18,227 nucleotides of DNA. It comes from VFZS01 sp964353255. GTDB lineage: Bacteria > Acidobacteriota > Terriglobia > Bryobacterales > Bryobacteraceae. The notes beneath the pieces were generated by a model. It made no database searches, was not told the DNA's origin, and saw nothing but the letters and a program-made list of their open reading frames with translations. The stretch is taken from assembly GCA_964353255.1 (NCBI GenBank), contig CAYGVJ010000108.1, forward strand, positions 1 to 18,227, written 5' to 3'. Shown here one piece after another: positions 7,649 to 14,563 of the stretch. A program made the position numbers and the translations under genes. How positions within the stretch are numbered: position 1 is the first letter of the stretch; each line of letters starts with the position of its first letter.

Positions 7649-7661
7649 GTTGCCCCCTTTT

Positions 7662-8933
7662 TCAGATGAACTTGTAGACGCCCGGCACCGGCAGCGGCGG
7701 CGCCTCCATCTTGAGTTTGTAGTCGAACTCCTTGGGCTGGAGGTCCTGCTGCGACTTCATGATCATGTCCCAGGTGATCTCCAGGCCCGAGTAGGCCGAC
7801 TCGCGCCCCATGATGCAGGTCATGGTGGTTTCCGCCACCGCCATGGCCTCGTTGAGGTACGGCCCCGTTCCCAGGATGCTGGCCATCATGTCGATGTGCT
7901 CCTGGACGTAGGGGTCGGTTCCCTTGACGCCCAGATCACGGCAGTTGCTGCGCCCCTTGGTGCCCACCAGCAGCTCGCTGACGTCGTTGTAGCAGCCCTT
8001 CGGATACTGGCGGCAGTAGCTGGACATGCGCACGCCGTTGGGGTACACGAAGTCCGCGCTCAGGTGGTCGTAGATGTTGCCGTAAACCTCGTCCCGGCCG
8101 CGCCAGGCCGCCCCGCCCGAGGCCACTACGCTGACTGGGTGCGTTCCCATGAACCAGTTGCAGACGTCGATGTTGTGCAGGTGCTGCTCGACGATCTGGT
8201 CGCCGCAGATCCACACGAAGGAGTACCAGGCGCGGTGCTGCCATTCCATGTCCCCCCACTTGGCGTCGCGCCCCTTCTGCTGGATCACCGGCCCGCCCAC
8301 CCAGTAGGCGTAGCAGGCCAGGATGTCGCCGATGGCCCCGTCCTTCACCTTCTGCCAGGTCTCCACGTATTCCTTCTGCGAGCGCCGCTGCGCCCCGCTC
8401 TTGACCGTCAGCTTCAGCTCCTCGGATTTGCGGGCCGCGGCCATGAAGCGGCGGACGCCGACCGGGTCTGTGCCGAAGGGCTTCTCGCAGAAGATGTGCT
8501 TGCCGGCGTTGACCGCCGCCTCGAAGTGCTCCGGCCGGTAGCCCGGCGGGGTGCACAGCATCACGATGTCGATTTCGGAGGCCAGCACCTTCTTGTAGGC
8601 GTCAAAGCCGACGAAGCGGTGTTCCGGGTCCACGTTAATCCGGCTCTGCAAGGCCGCGTACCTGGGAGTCTCCTTGAGCCGTCTCAGCGAGCCCTCGAGG
8701 CGATCTTCGAACACGTCGCCCATGGCCACCACTTCCGCGTTGGGGTTGCCCGTCAGGATGTCCACAATCGCCTGGGCGCCGCGCCCGCCGCAGCCCACCA
8801 GCCCGGCCCTCAGTTTCTCCTTGCCCGTGCCGCGCACCTGCTCGGCCCGGACGATGGTGAAAGCGGAAGCGCCTGCCCCCGCCAGCGTGGACCTCTTCAG
8901 AAAAGACCGTCGGGAATAAGAGCTGCTCTGCAT
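7662..8933 (-). CDS. Tat-exported Gfo/Idh/MocA-family oxidoreductase, tandem paralogue
   Basis: The product is 423 residues from the ATG at 8933. An in-frame TTG at 8936 is also possible, but GAGGTGA lies at better spacing for the ATG. The Tat signal is SRRSFLKRSTLAGAGASA (residues 7-24), Rossmann GLVGCGGRG at 44-52, and CEKP at 149-152 with Lys151. A matching HNIDVCNW histidine motif follows. It is alike along its whole length to the next gene (6371-7648) and shares long near-identical DNA stretches with it, so the two arose by tandem duplication. They differ most in the linker after the first Rossmann strand pair (TPRYAALQSRI here, KFGDRV there) and in a shorter loop before LLVGTKGRS. The two may act on different epimers or form mixed oligomers, which is inference. 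It belongs to the same transcription unit as its neighbours. Confidence 0.9.
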   Translation of the reverse strand: MQSSSYSRRSFLKRSTLAGAGASAFTIVRAEQVRGTGKEKLRAGLVGCGGRGAQAIVDILTGNPNAEVVAMGDVFEDRLEGSLRRLKETPRYAALQSRINVDPEHRFVGFDAYKKVLASEIDIVMLCTPPGYRPEHFEAAVNAGKHIFCEKPFGTDPVGVRRFMAAARKSEELKLTVKSGAQRRSQKEYVETWQKVKDGAIGDILACYAYWVGGPVIQQKGRDAKWGDMEWQHRAWYSFVWICGDQIVEQHLHNIDVCNWFMGTHPVSVVASGGAAWRGRDEVYGNIYDHLSADFVYPNGVRMSSYCRQYPKGCYNDVSELLVGTKGRSNCRDLGVKGTDPYVQEHIDMMASILGTGPYLNEAMAVAETTMTCIMGRESAYSGLEITWDMIMKSQQDLQPKEFDYKLKMEAPPLPVPGVYKFI

Positions 8934-8975
8934 CAACGTTCACCTCGGTGGCCTATTGTACTGCATCGGGGAACC

Positions 8976-10214
8976 TCATTCCTTGATTTCCGTCTCGTAC
9001 CGCACCTTGCCCTCGGTGTCCACGAAGGTCGCTTTGATCCGCTGGGCGTCAATCTCCAGCGCGGTGAAACCGTAGAAGGAGTCGGTGAACAACGTCAGCG
9101 GGCCGGATTTGGCAGGCCGGGCGCTCTGGCCGGCGGCGGCGGCGACCAGAAAATGGACGCCGCCTTCCGGCTTCAAATGCTGCACGATATGTTCGTGTCC
9201 AACCAGGTAGACAGCGACGCGATTCTTCAGCAGCGGCAGCAAAGACTGTTGGAGCTGCGGCGTGTCGCCATGCGTGCCGTAGGAGTAGATGGGGTGATGC
9301 CCATACACGATCTTCCAGCGCGCGGAACTGCGTGCCAGCTCCCGGTCCAGCCACTTCAACTGCGTTTCCGACATGGCGTGCGTGGCCAGGGCGAAAAACT
9401 GCGCCGGTCCCGCGGTGAACGAGTAGTACAGCGCCGGCATGCGCCAACTCGGGCTCTGGCGCGCGTACAAGATCTCTCCCGCGGGGCTGTCCGCGAACCC
9501 CCAGTCGTGATTGCCCGTGACGGCGAAGATGGGGATGCCCGGCGGGCCGTAGATGTCCTCCCACTCTGCCTTCCAGCGCGGGTCGGCCGGGCTGGTCACG
9601 CCGTCCGGCGCGAAGTTGTCGCCGAGGGTCACGCCCAGGTCGAACGGTTTCTCCCGATGGTAGGCCGCCGCCGCCGCCGCCACCTTGCGCTGATTGGGCC
9701 CTTCCTGGCCGGAGTCCCCGAACGCCAGCACCCGCACGGAAGGCTTTGCTGGAATAGCCTGGAACACAGGCGGCGCCTGCTGCATGAACGCCGGCAACGT
9801 GGCGCCGCGCGCGAAGGTCACCCACCGCTGGTGCTCGGGGGTGAGCGCCTCCAGCGCTTTCTCGTCTTTCTGCGAGCGCGCCAGCGCGAGCCGCTTCTCG
9901 AAGAGCTGGCCGAGTTCTTGCGCTTGCTGTACCCGCAGCCGCTCCAGCGCCAAAAGCGCGACGCCCGCGTCGGGGTCTCCGGCGGCGTGCCGCTCCAGCG
10001 ACTCGCGCACCGCCGGCAGACGCAGACGGGCGAGGCGGTTGAGGATGGCGCGGCGAATCGCCGGATCCGGATCTTTGTCGGCCCGCTCCAGCAGCTCGCC
10101 GACCATCGACTGGTCGAACCGGCTCAACTGCTGCTGGACCGCCGCCAGACGCTCCTTAGGCGACTCCGCGGGCGCCTGCAAGAGAAGAAGGACAAGGAAT
10201 AAAGGCAGATTCAT
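8976..10214 (-). CDS. Exported calcineurin-like metallophosphatase with HEAT-like N-terminal helices
   Basis: The product is 412 residues from the ATG at 10214, which follows AGGAG by seven bases. An upstream in-frame start at 10244 is less likely because it would bury the signal peptide. The N-terminus NLPLFLVLLLLQAPAES is a short hydrophobic signal. Residues 20-125 are helical with an RRAILNRLARLRLPAVRESL pattern typical of HEAT-like repeats. The catalytic domain shows every metal-binding motif of purple-acid-phosphatase-type enzymes: GDSG (166-169), LGDN (197-200), GNHDW (234-238), GHHPIYS (305-311) and GHEH (339-342). It should remove phosphate from a sugar, nucleotide or phosphoester in the periplasm. 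Its place between sugar genes suggests a phosphorylated substrate or product, which is inference. Confidence 0.88.
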   Translation of the reverse strand: MNLPLFLVLLLLQAPAESPKERLAAVQQQLSRFDQSMVGELLERADKDPDPAIRRAILNRLARLRLPAVRESLERHAAGDPDAGVALLALERLRVQQAQELGQLFEKRLALARSQKDEKALEALTPEHQRWVTFARGATLPAFMQQAPPVFQAIPAKPSVRVLAFGDSGQEGPNQRKVAAAAAAYHREKPFDLGVTLGDNFAPDGVTSPADPRWKAEWEDIYGPPGIPIFAVTGNHDWGFADSPAGEILYARQSPSWRMPALYYSFTAGPAQFFALATHAMSETQLKWLDRELARSSARWKIVYGHHPIYSYGTHGDTPQLQQSLLPLLKNRVAVYLVGHEHIVQHLKPEGGVHFLVAAAAGQSARPAKSGPLTLFTDSFYGFTALEIDAQRIKATFVDTEGKVRYETEIKE

Positions 10215-10254
10215 TTTCTCGCTCCTGAAGTCATAGTACCCCACGCGGCGGGGC

Positions 10255-12051
10255 TCACACAGCCCTGATCGTCACGACCTTCCGAAAAGGCGTGAAAGCA
10301 GTGATGTAGACGCAAATCCCGGACGCTCTGAGGGTTGCTCCGTGAGCAGTGTAAGTATGTCCGGACAGGTTCAGCGACTGATGTTCCGCCTGTCCCGGCC
10401 CGAACTCTATGGTATCGTCCCCAACTCGATATCGCCCAGCGCCCTCTTTTAGAAGGAAAACCTTCCGGCTGTCCATTGTCGTCAGTTCCTGAAAAGCGCC
10501 GGTCAACTCGCCTCCCGAGCGGAAGGCCAGCTCGACGACGTAAGGAACGGCATCATGCCCGGTTATGTCGAAGTGCAGCTCGAATGCGCCTTCCTTCTCC
10601 ACCACGGTGACTTTCTGGTCCAGGGTCTGGATGTTGGTCATCTGCCGGTGCGGGAAATCCAGCTTGCTCCAAAAACGGCCGTCCTTGGCGGGAGTGTGGG
10701 CATAGTCGCCCCGCGGGTTTCGCAGGTTCTTCGGCAGAGGCTGGTAGTACGGAGCGTCGAGACGCTGGTGGAGGGCGTATTGATTCCCCTGGGCCTTGAG
10801 TCCTTCGCTTCGGAACACCCCCAGGCTGAAGAACTGGCCGCCCATACGCACCGATTCCAGCACCGCTTTACCTTTGCGGAAGGTGAAGAATGTCGGATTG
10901 CTGGCCAGGCCCGAGGCCACCCCTAAGGGCCAGTCGGAGCCGCCGTAGACCGTGGCGCTGATGTCGCCCCTGCGGATGCGGGCCAGGCCGCTGTTAGGAA
11001 ACACCCTGGCGTAATCGGAAGGGATCGCGCCGCCGGCCGGAAGCGGCTTCTTCAGCAAAGGCTCCTCCATGAAATGGATCACCGGGTTTCCGCCTTCTAT
11101 GAGCCCTTCTCCCGTCTTCCCTTGAATCAGTCTTACAACCGCAGCATACGCCGGATTGTTGTCGCGGATAGCCAGATACCGATATTGCAGATAGAAGTTG
11201 ACTATCGAGATCGGCCTGCCCTGATCCTGCCGCCTGGAGCCCACGGTTTCGATCTCCCCGTCCGGGTTCAGGTAGTAAAGAGTCATGTCCAGGTTTCGGC
11301 GCACCGGATCCAGAAGCTTGGGGCGGTTCAGCAGTCGCGCCATGGTGACGAACGCGTTGACCGTTACACGCGAGTAGTTTGGGCTCCGCTCGCAGAACTG
11401 GCCGTCGGCATCGATATCGACTCCCTCCCCCAGCCAGTCGTCGATCCGGTTGACGTACTTGGCCGCCGGGAAAAGCGAATTGATTCGGGCCAGGGCGGAG
11501 CAGACGACCCAGCGATGATTCGGAGTATGAATGCCGCCTGTAACCAGGGCCTCGCCGACGGCCAGAAGAAACTTGCCCAACGTCTCCTTGGTTTGCGCCA
11601 GACGCGAGTCGTTCATCTGCCGCAATACGGCGAGAGAGGCGGCCAAACCCTCGACGACAAACCCGGTATCCGGCGGGGAGGCCAGGTTGCCGGCATCCAG
11701 GGTCCCGTCGGGATTCTGTGCGGCCACGAACGCGCTGGCGCCGCGCTCCATGAGCGGAATCAGGCTTTCCGCTCGGTAATAGGACGACTCGGGGGCGCAA
11801 TACGCCGCCACCAGAACTGCCACGTTGGCCCCTCGGCCCACCCCGCGCCTCGGAAAGCGAGCGTCCGGCGCCGCCTCCGTGGCTTTCATCATTCGGGCAA
11901 CGGATTCGCTGCTGCTCTTTAACAGCCGCAGGAAAAACTCCTGGCCGTCACCGGCGGCGGCCCCGCCCTGGGCGGCCACGGAACGCGCCCCGGCCGAAGC
12001 GGCGAACGCAGCCGCGCCCTTCCCGATAAGACCTCTTCGAGTGATGTTCAT
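10255..12051 (-). CDS. Tat-exported heparinase II/III-like (alpha/alpha-toroid plus beta-sandwich) protein
   Basis: The product is 598 residues. MNITRRGLIGKGAAAFAASA is a Tat signal. Residues 40-330 are paired helices (for example EGLAASLAVLRQ, HTPNHRWVVCSALARI at 175-190 and ERSPNYSRVTVNAFVTMARL at 221-240), as in an alpha/alpha toroid. Residues 370-598 are rich in beta strands and end in a sandwich. This two-part plan is that of heparinase II/III and related polysaccharide lyases, where Asn, His and Tyr of the toroid act on uronic acids. The candidates here are Asn178, His179 and Tyr226. I do not recognise a precise family, so the lyase activity is inference. AAGGA lies six bases before the ATG at 12051. 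It follows the isomerase gene after a 31-bp gap. Confidence 0.72.
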   Translation of the reverse strand: MNITRRGLIGKGAAAFAASAGARSVAAQGGAAAGDGQEFFLRLLKSSSESVARMMKATEAAPDARFPRRGVGRGANVAVLVAAYCAPESSYYRAESLIPLMERGASAFVAAQNPDGTLDAGNLASPPDTGFVVEGLAASLAVLRQMNDSRLAQTKETLGKFLLAVGEALVTGGIHTPNHRWVVCSALARINSLFPAAKYVNRIDDWLGEGVDIDADGQFCERSPNYSRVTVNAFVTMARLLNRPKLLDPVRRNLDMTLYYLNPDGEIETVGSRRQDQGRPISIVNFYLQYRYLAIRDNNPAYAAVVRLIQGKTGEGLIEGGNPVIHFMEEPLLKKPLPAGGAIPSDYARVFPNSGLARIRRGDISATVYGGSDWPLGVASGLASNPTFFTFRKGKAVLESVRMGGQFFSLGVFRSEGLKAQGNQYALHQRLDAPYYQPLPKNLRNPRGDYAHTPAKDGRFWSKLDFPHRQMTNIQTLDQKVTVVEKEGAFELHFDITGHDAVPYVVELAFRSGGELTGAFQELTTMDSRKVFLLKEGAGRYRVGDDTIEFGPGQAEHQSLNLSGHTYTAHGATLRASGICVYITAFTPFRKVVTIRAV

Positions 12052-12082
12052 GCCATGTCCTTTCGTTAGACTCGCGTAACGC

Positions 12083-13054
12083 TCACAACTTGATCTTCAA
12101 AGTCCCGACCATGTAGTCCCGAACGGCCTCGATGCCGCCCCCTTCTGCCATCACCGCGCCGGCGAACTTCGTTTCTCTCAGGTATTCAATCAGCGCAGGC
12201 AGTTTGATCGTGCCTGTTCCAAACGGAACCATCCTGCCTCTGCCGGGCTGGCCGCCGGGGCCGGGCTCAGTCGCCGGGGCAAAGTCCCTCAAGTGCGTGC
12301 CGATCATTCGGGAACGATACTTCCGGTAGATTTCGATCGGGTCAAGACCGCACGCGGCAAGGTGGCCGATATCCGGCATGAAACCGAAGTATCGCGCGTC
12401 AGTGGAATCCAGAAGCCGGTCGTAGATGCCGGTCCGTATATCGCCCTGTTCGGGATGATAGCCGATACGGGTCCCGGTTTCATCCCGCATGCGTTTACCA
12501 ACCTCATCGGCGCTGGCGATGGTCGCTTTCAAGTCCGTGTTCCGGTACGACTCGTCATCGGCGTTGCCCAGGTTCTCTCCCGGGGCGAGGAGCTGGGCCA
12601 CGTAGGTTCCTCCAACCGATTGAAGGAAGCGCGCCAGGCGGAGATGATAATCGATCAGCTCCTGGCGTTCGGTTCTGCGGTGCATGTGGCTATACACGGC
12701 AAGCCCCAAAAGGGTCAGACCCCGTTTGGCCAGTTCGTCCCGGAATTCCGAAATCCGGGACTCGTAGGCTTCCATGAGTTGCCGATAGGTATTGTTGACT
12801 TCGATGCAATGAACTCCCAAACGGGAGCAGTCGTCGCAAGCTCTCCAGAAGCTTTCGAGCCTGGCGGCGCCTCCCGAGGCGGCGGGCGGGGGCCCGCCCG
12901 CGGCTCCCGGCGCGCCCATCCTTCCGGCCGCGCCGCTGCCCAGCACCAGGCCGGCAAAGAAGGTCTGGGCCCGTTCGTTCTGCGAGCGCGCCGGGAGCGC
13001 CCCTGCGCAGGTCAGCGCGCCTATGAGGAATCCTCGTCGGTCTACCGCGGGCAT
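12083..13054 (-). CDS. Exported sugar phosphate isomerase/epimerase-type TIM barrel protein
   Basis: The product is 323 residues from the ATG at 13054. The frame is open far upstream but only as an overlap with the preceding gene, and DRRGFLIGALTCAGALPARS (5-24) is a clear Tat signal, which fixes the start. The barrel shows the usual metal-site residues of the xylose-isomerase-like family: GYHPEQGD (Glu202), FMPDIGHLAACG (Asp228, His231), GTHLRDF (His254) and MAEGGG (Glu304). Members isomerise or epimerise free or keto sugars such as those made by Gfo/Idh/MocA enzymes, and the two types are often neighbours. A Gly/Ala/Pro-rich insertion at residues 38-65 sits right after the first strand and is not usual for the fold. 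The gene begins 20 bp after the oxidoreductase stop at 13075. The substrate is unknown. Confidence 0.85.
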   Translation of the reverse strand: MPAVDRRGFLIGALTCAGALPARSQNERAQTFFAGLVLGSGAAGRMGAPGAAGGPPPAASGGAARLESFWRACDDCSRLGVHCIEVNNTYRQLMEAYESRISEFRDELAKRGLTLLGLAVYSHMHRRTERQELIDYHLRLARFLQSVGGTYVAQLLAPGENLGNADDESYRNTDLKATIASADEVGKRMRDETGTRIGYHPEQGDIRTGIYDRLLDSTDARYFGFMPDIGHLAACGLDPIEIYRKYRSRMIGTHLRDFAPATEPGPGGQPGRGRMVPFGTGTIKLPALIEYLRETKFAGAVMAEGGGIEAVRDYMVGTLKIKL

Positions 13055-13074
13055 CCGGTCACATTCTCCGCGCC

Positions 13075-14403
13075 TCAGCCGATCAGGCGTTGCTTCAGCG
13101 GATCGAAGCGGAGCCGGCGATTTTGGAGATAAGAAAGCGTGCATAGATGGCTGGCCAGGGCGGCATGGATGCCGTCCTCGACGGTGGCGTTGGGGTCCTT
13201 GCGCGTCTTGATGCAGTCGAGGAAGTTGCTGATGTGCTGATCGCTGCCTTCCGCCCTCACCGCCACGGTGTTCGGATCCCGCCGCGGCTGGAGGGAAAAC
13301 GGTTCGCCGGCTTGCGCCACGTCGCGGGCCCCCGGAGGCCGCGGTCCGCGCGGCACGCCGCGGCCGCCGCCGGGCCTCAGGTAGGCGGCCTGCGCGTCCT
13401 TGTCCACCGGAGTGAACTCGAAGCCGGAACGGGTGATGAACAGCCGGCCCTGGGCGCCATAGAACTCGACGCCGGCGCTGTCGATTCCAGCGGCCAGGGT
13501 CGCATCGAACGTGCACGTCCAGCCGCCGGGATAAGTCAAGTGGGCCGACACTGTGTCGGGTGCCGTCCGGCCGCTTCCGTCGTGTTGATACTCCGGTATC
13601 CAAACCCCTCCGACGGCCGAAGCCGCGGTCGGGATGTCCTCGCTCATCAGCATGTGCGCGACGTCCACCCAGTGCGCGAACAGGTCGGTGAACTGCCCCC
13701 CGCCGAAATCCAGAAACGCGCGGAAGCAGTTGTACTGATAAGGCTGATATGGCCGCTTGGGATCCACCGGCGCCACGAAGCGCTTCCAATCCAGATCGGC
13801 GGGCTGCTTCTCCAGCTCCGGCGGCACCGGCTTGACAAATGAGCGGACGCTGCCGTGCCACCAGGTGCGCACGAAGGTGACCCTGCCGAGTTTGCCAGCC
13901 TTGACGTATTCATCCCTGGCGATCTTGTAGTGGGTCATGGAACGTTGCTGCATGCCAGACTGAAACACCCTTTTTCCGGCACGAACAGCCCTCTGAAGCG
14001 CCGCGCCCTCGCCGATCTTGAGCGTAACGGGCTTCTCGCAGAAGACATCCTTGCCGGCGCTGACCGCATCGAGCGATATGGGGACGTGCCAGTGGTCCGG
14101 CGTGGTAATGAACACCGCATCGAGGTTCTTCATATCGAGCACTCTGCGGTGGTCCGAAAACACGGCCGCCTCGGGCGCGAACTGCCGGGCGGCCTGCGCC
14201 TTTCGGCCATAGATGTCGCAGAGGCCCGTCACGGTGACCGAAGTATTGCTGCGAAGCGACCGCACATAGCCAGCCCCGCGCGCGCCCGCGCCGATCACCG
14301 CGACTTGAAGCCTCTCATTCGATCCCAGGATCCGGGAGTAGGACGCCGCGGTCACGGCGCCGACGCTCGTCCGCACTACGATACGCCGAGAAATCCCGGC
14401 CAT
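13075..14403 (-). CDS. Tat-exported Gfo/Idh/MocA-family oxidoreductase (divergent from the tandem pair)
   Basis: The product is 442 residues from the ATG at 14403, six bases after AAAGGA. The in-frame region up to 14493 has no signal and holds part of an old barrel gene on another frame. MAGISRRIVVRTSVGAVTAAS carries a twin arginine. Rossmann VIGAGARG is at 36-43. PDHWHVP (102-108) and CEKP (122-125, Lys124) are typical of the family, and DLFAHWVDVAHML (240-252) gives the active-site histidines. A Gly/Pro/Arg-rich linker (about 345-370) interrupts the C-terminal domain. It is only distantly similar to the oxidoreductases at 6371-8933 and resembles the large acidobacterial and planctomycete set of exported dehydrogenases. 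It probably works with the isomerase/epimerase immediately downstream. Confidence 0.9.
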   Translation of the reverse strand: MAGISRRIVVRTSVGAVTAASYSRILGSNERLQVAVIGAGARGAGYVRSLRSNTSVTVTGLCDIYGRKAQAARQFAPEAAVFSDHRRVLDMKNLDAVFITTPDHWHVPISLDAVSAGKDVFCEKPVTLKIGEGAALQRAVRAGKRVFQSGMQQRSMTHYKIARDEYVKAGKLGRVTFVRTWWHGSVRSFVKPVPPELEKQPADLDWKRFVAPVDPKRPYQPYQYNCFRAFLDFGGGQFTDLFAHWVDVAHMLMSEDIPTAASAVGGVWIPEYQHDGSGRTAPDTVSAHLTYPGGWTCTFDATLAAGIDSAGVEFYGAQGRLFITRSGFEFTPVDKDAQAAYLRPGGGRGVPRGPRPPGARDVAQAGEPFSLQPRRDPNTVAVRAEGSDQHISNFLDCIKTRKDPNATVEDGIHAALASHLCTLSYLQNRRLRFDPLKQRLIG

Positions 14404-14434
14404 GCCCAATCCTTTTGCCCTCCGGGAACCGCGA

Positions 14435-14563
14435 TCAGAAGCGGATTCTGAGTCCGATTTGAGTTTGACGACCGACGCCCACGCCGTTGGCATTCAACTG
14501 GTCGCTCGACTTCCCAAAGTATGTAGCCGGAAAACGCCCGGCGCGACCTCTGCGTTGACGCGC
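14435..14563 (-). pseudogene. C-terminal remnant of a second outer-membrane beta-barrel
   Basis: Directly after the receptor stop (14566-14564), and in the same frame, 42 codons run to a TGA at 14437-14435. The last 32 read FPATYFGKSSDQ, then LNANGVGVGRQTQIGLRIRF. This is a beta-strand-rich end with a final Phe, the mark of outer-membrane barrels recognised by BAM, and it parallels the receptor's own ending RQIQFALKLTF. There is no start codon of its own with a ribosome site. It looks like the tail of a deleted neighbouring receptor or porin. Translation by readthrough of the TGA is possible but unsupported. Confidence 0.6.

Noticed and set aside
5885..10202. Long plus-strand open frames (582 and 946 codons) opposite the oxidoreductase and phosphatase genes
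   Set aside because: The minus-strand frames carry complete family motifs; the plus-strand products are His/Arg/Leu-rich with no recognisable fold.
13055..13861. Upstream extension of the isomerase frame by 269 codons
   Set aside because: It overlaps the oxidoreductase gene, is low complexity and would place the Tat signal inside the protein.
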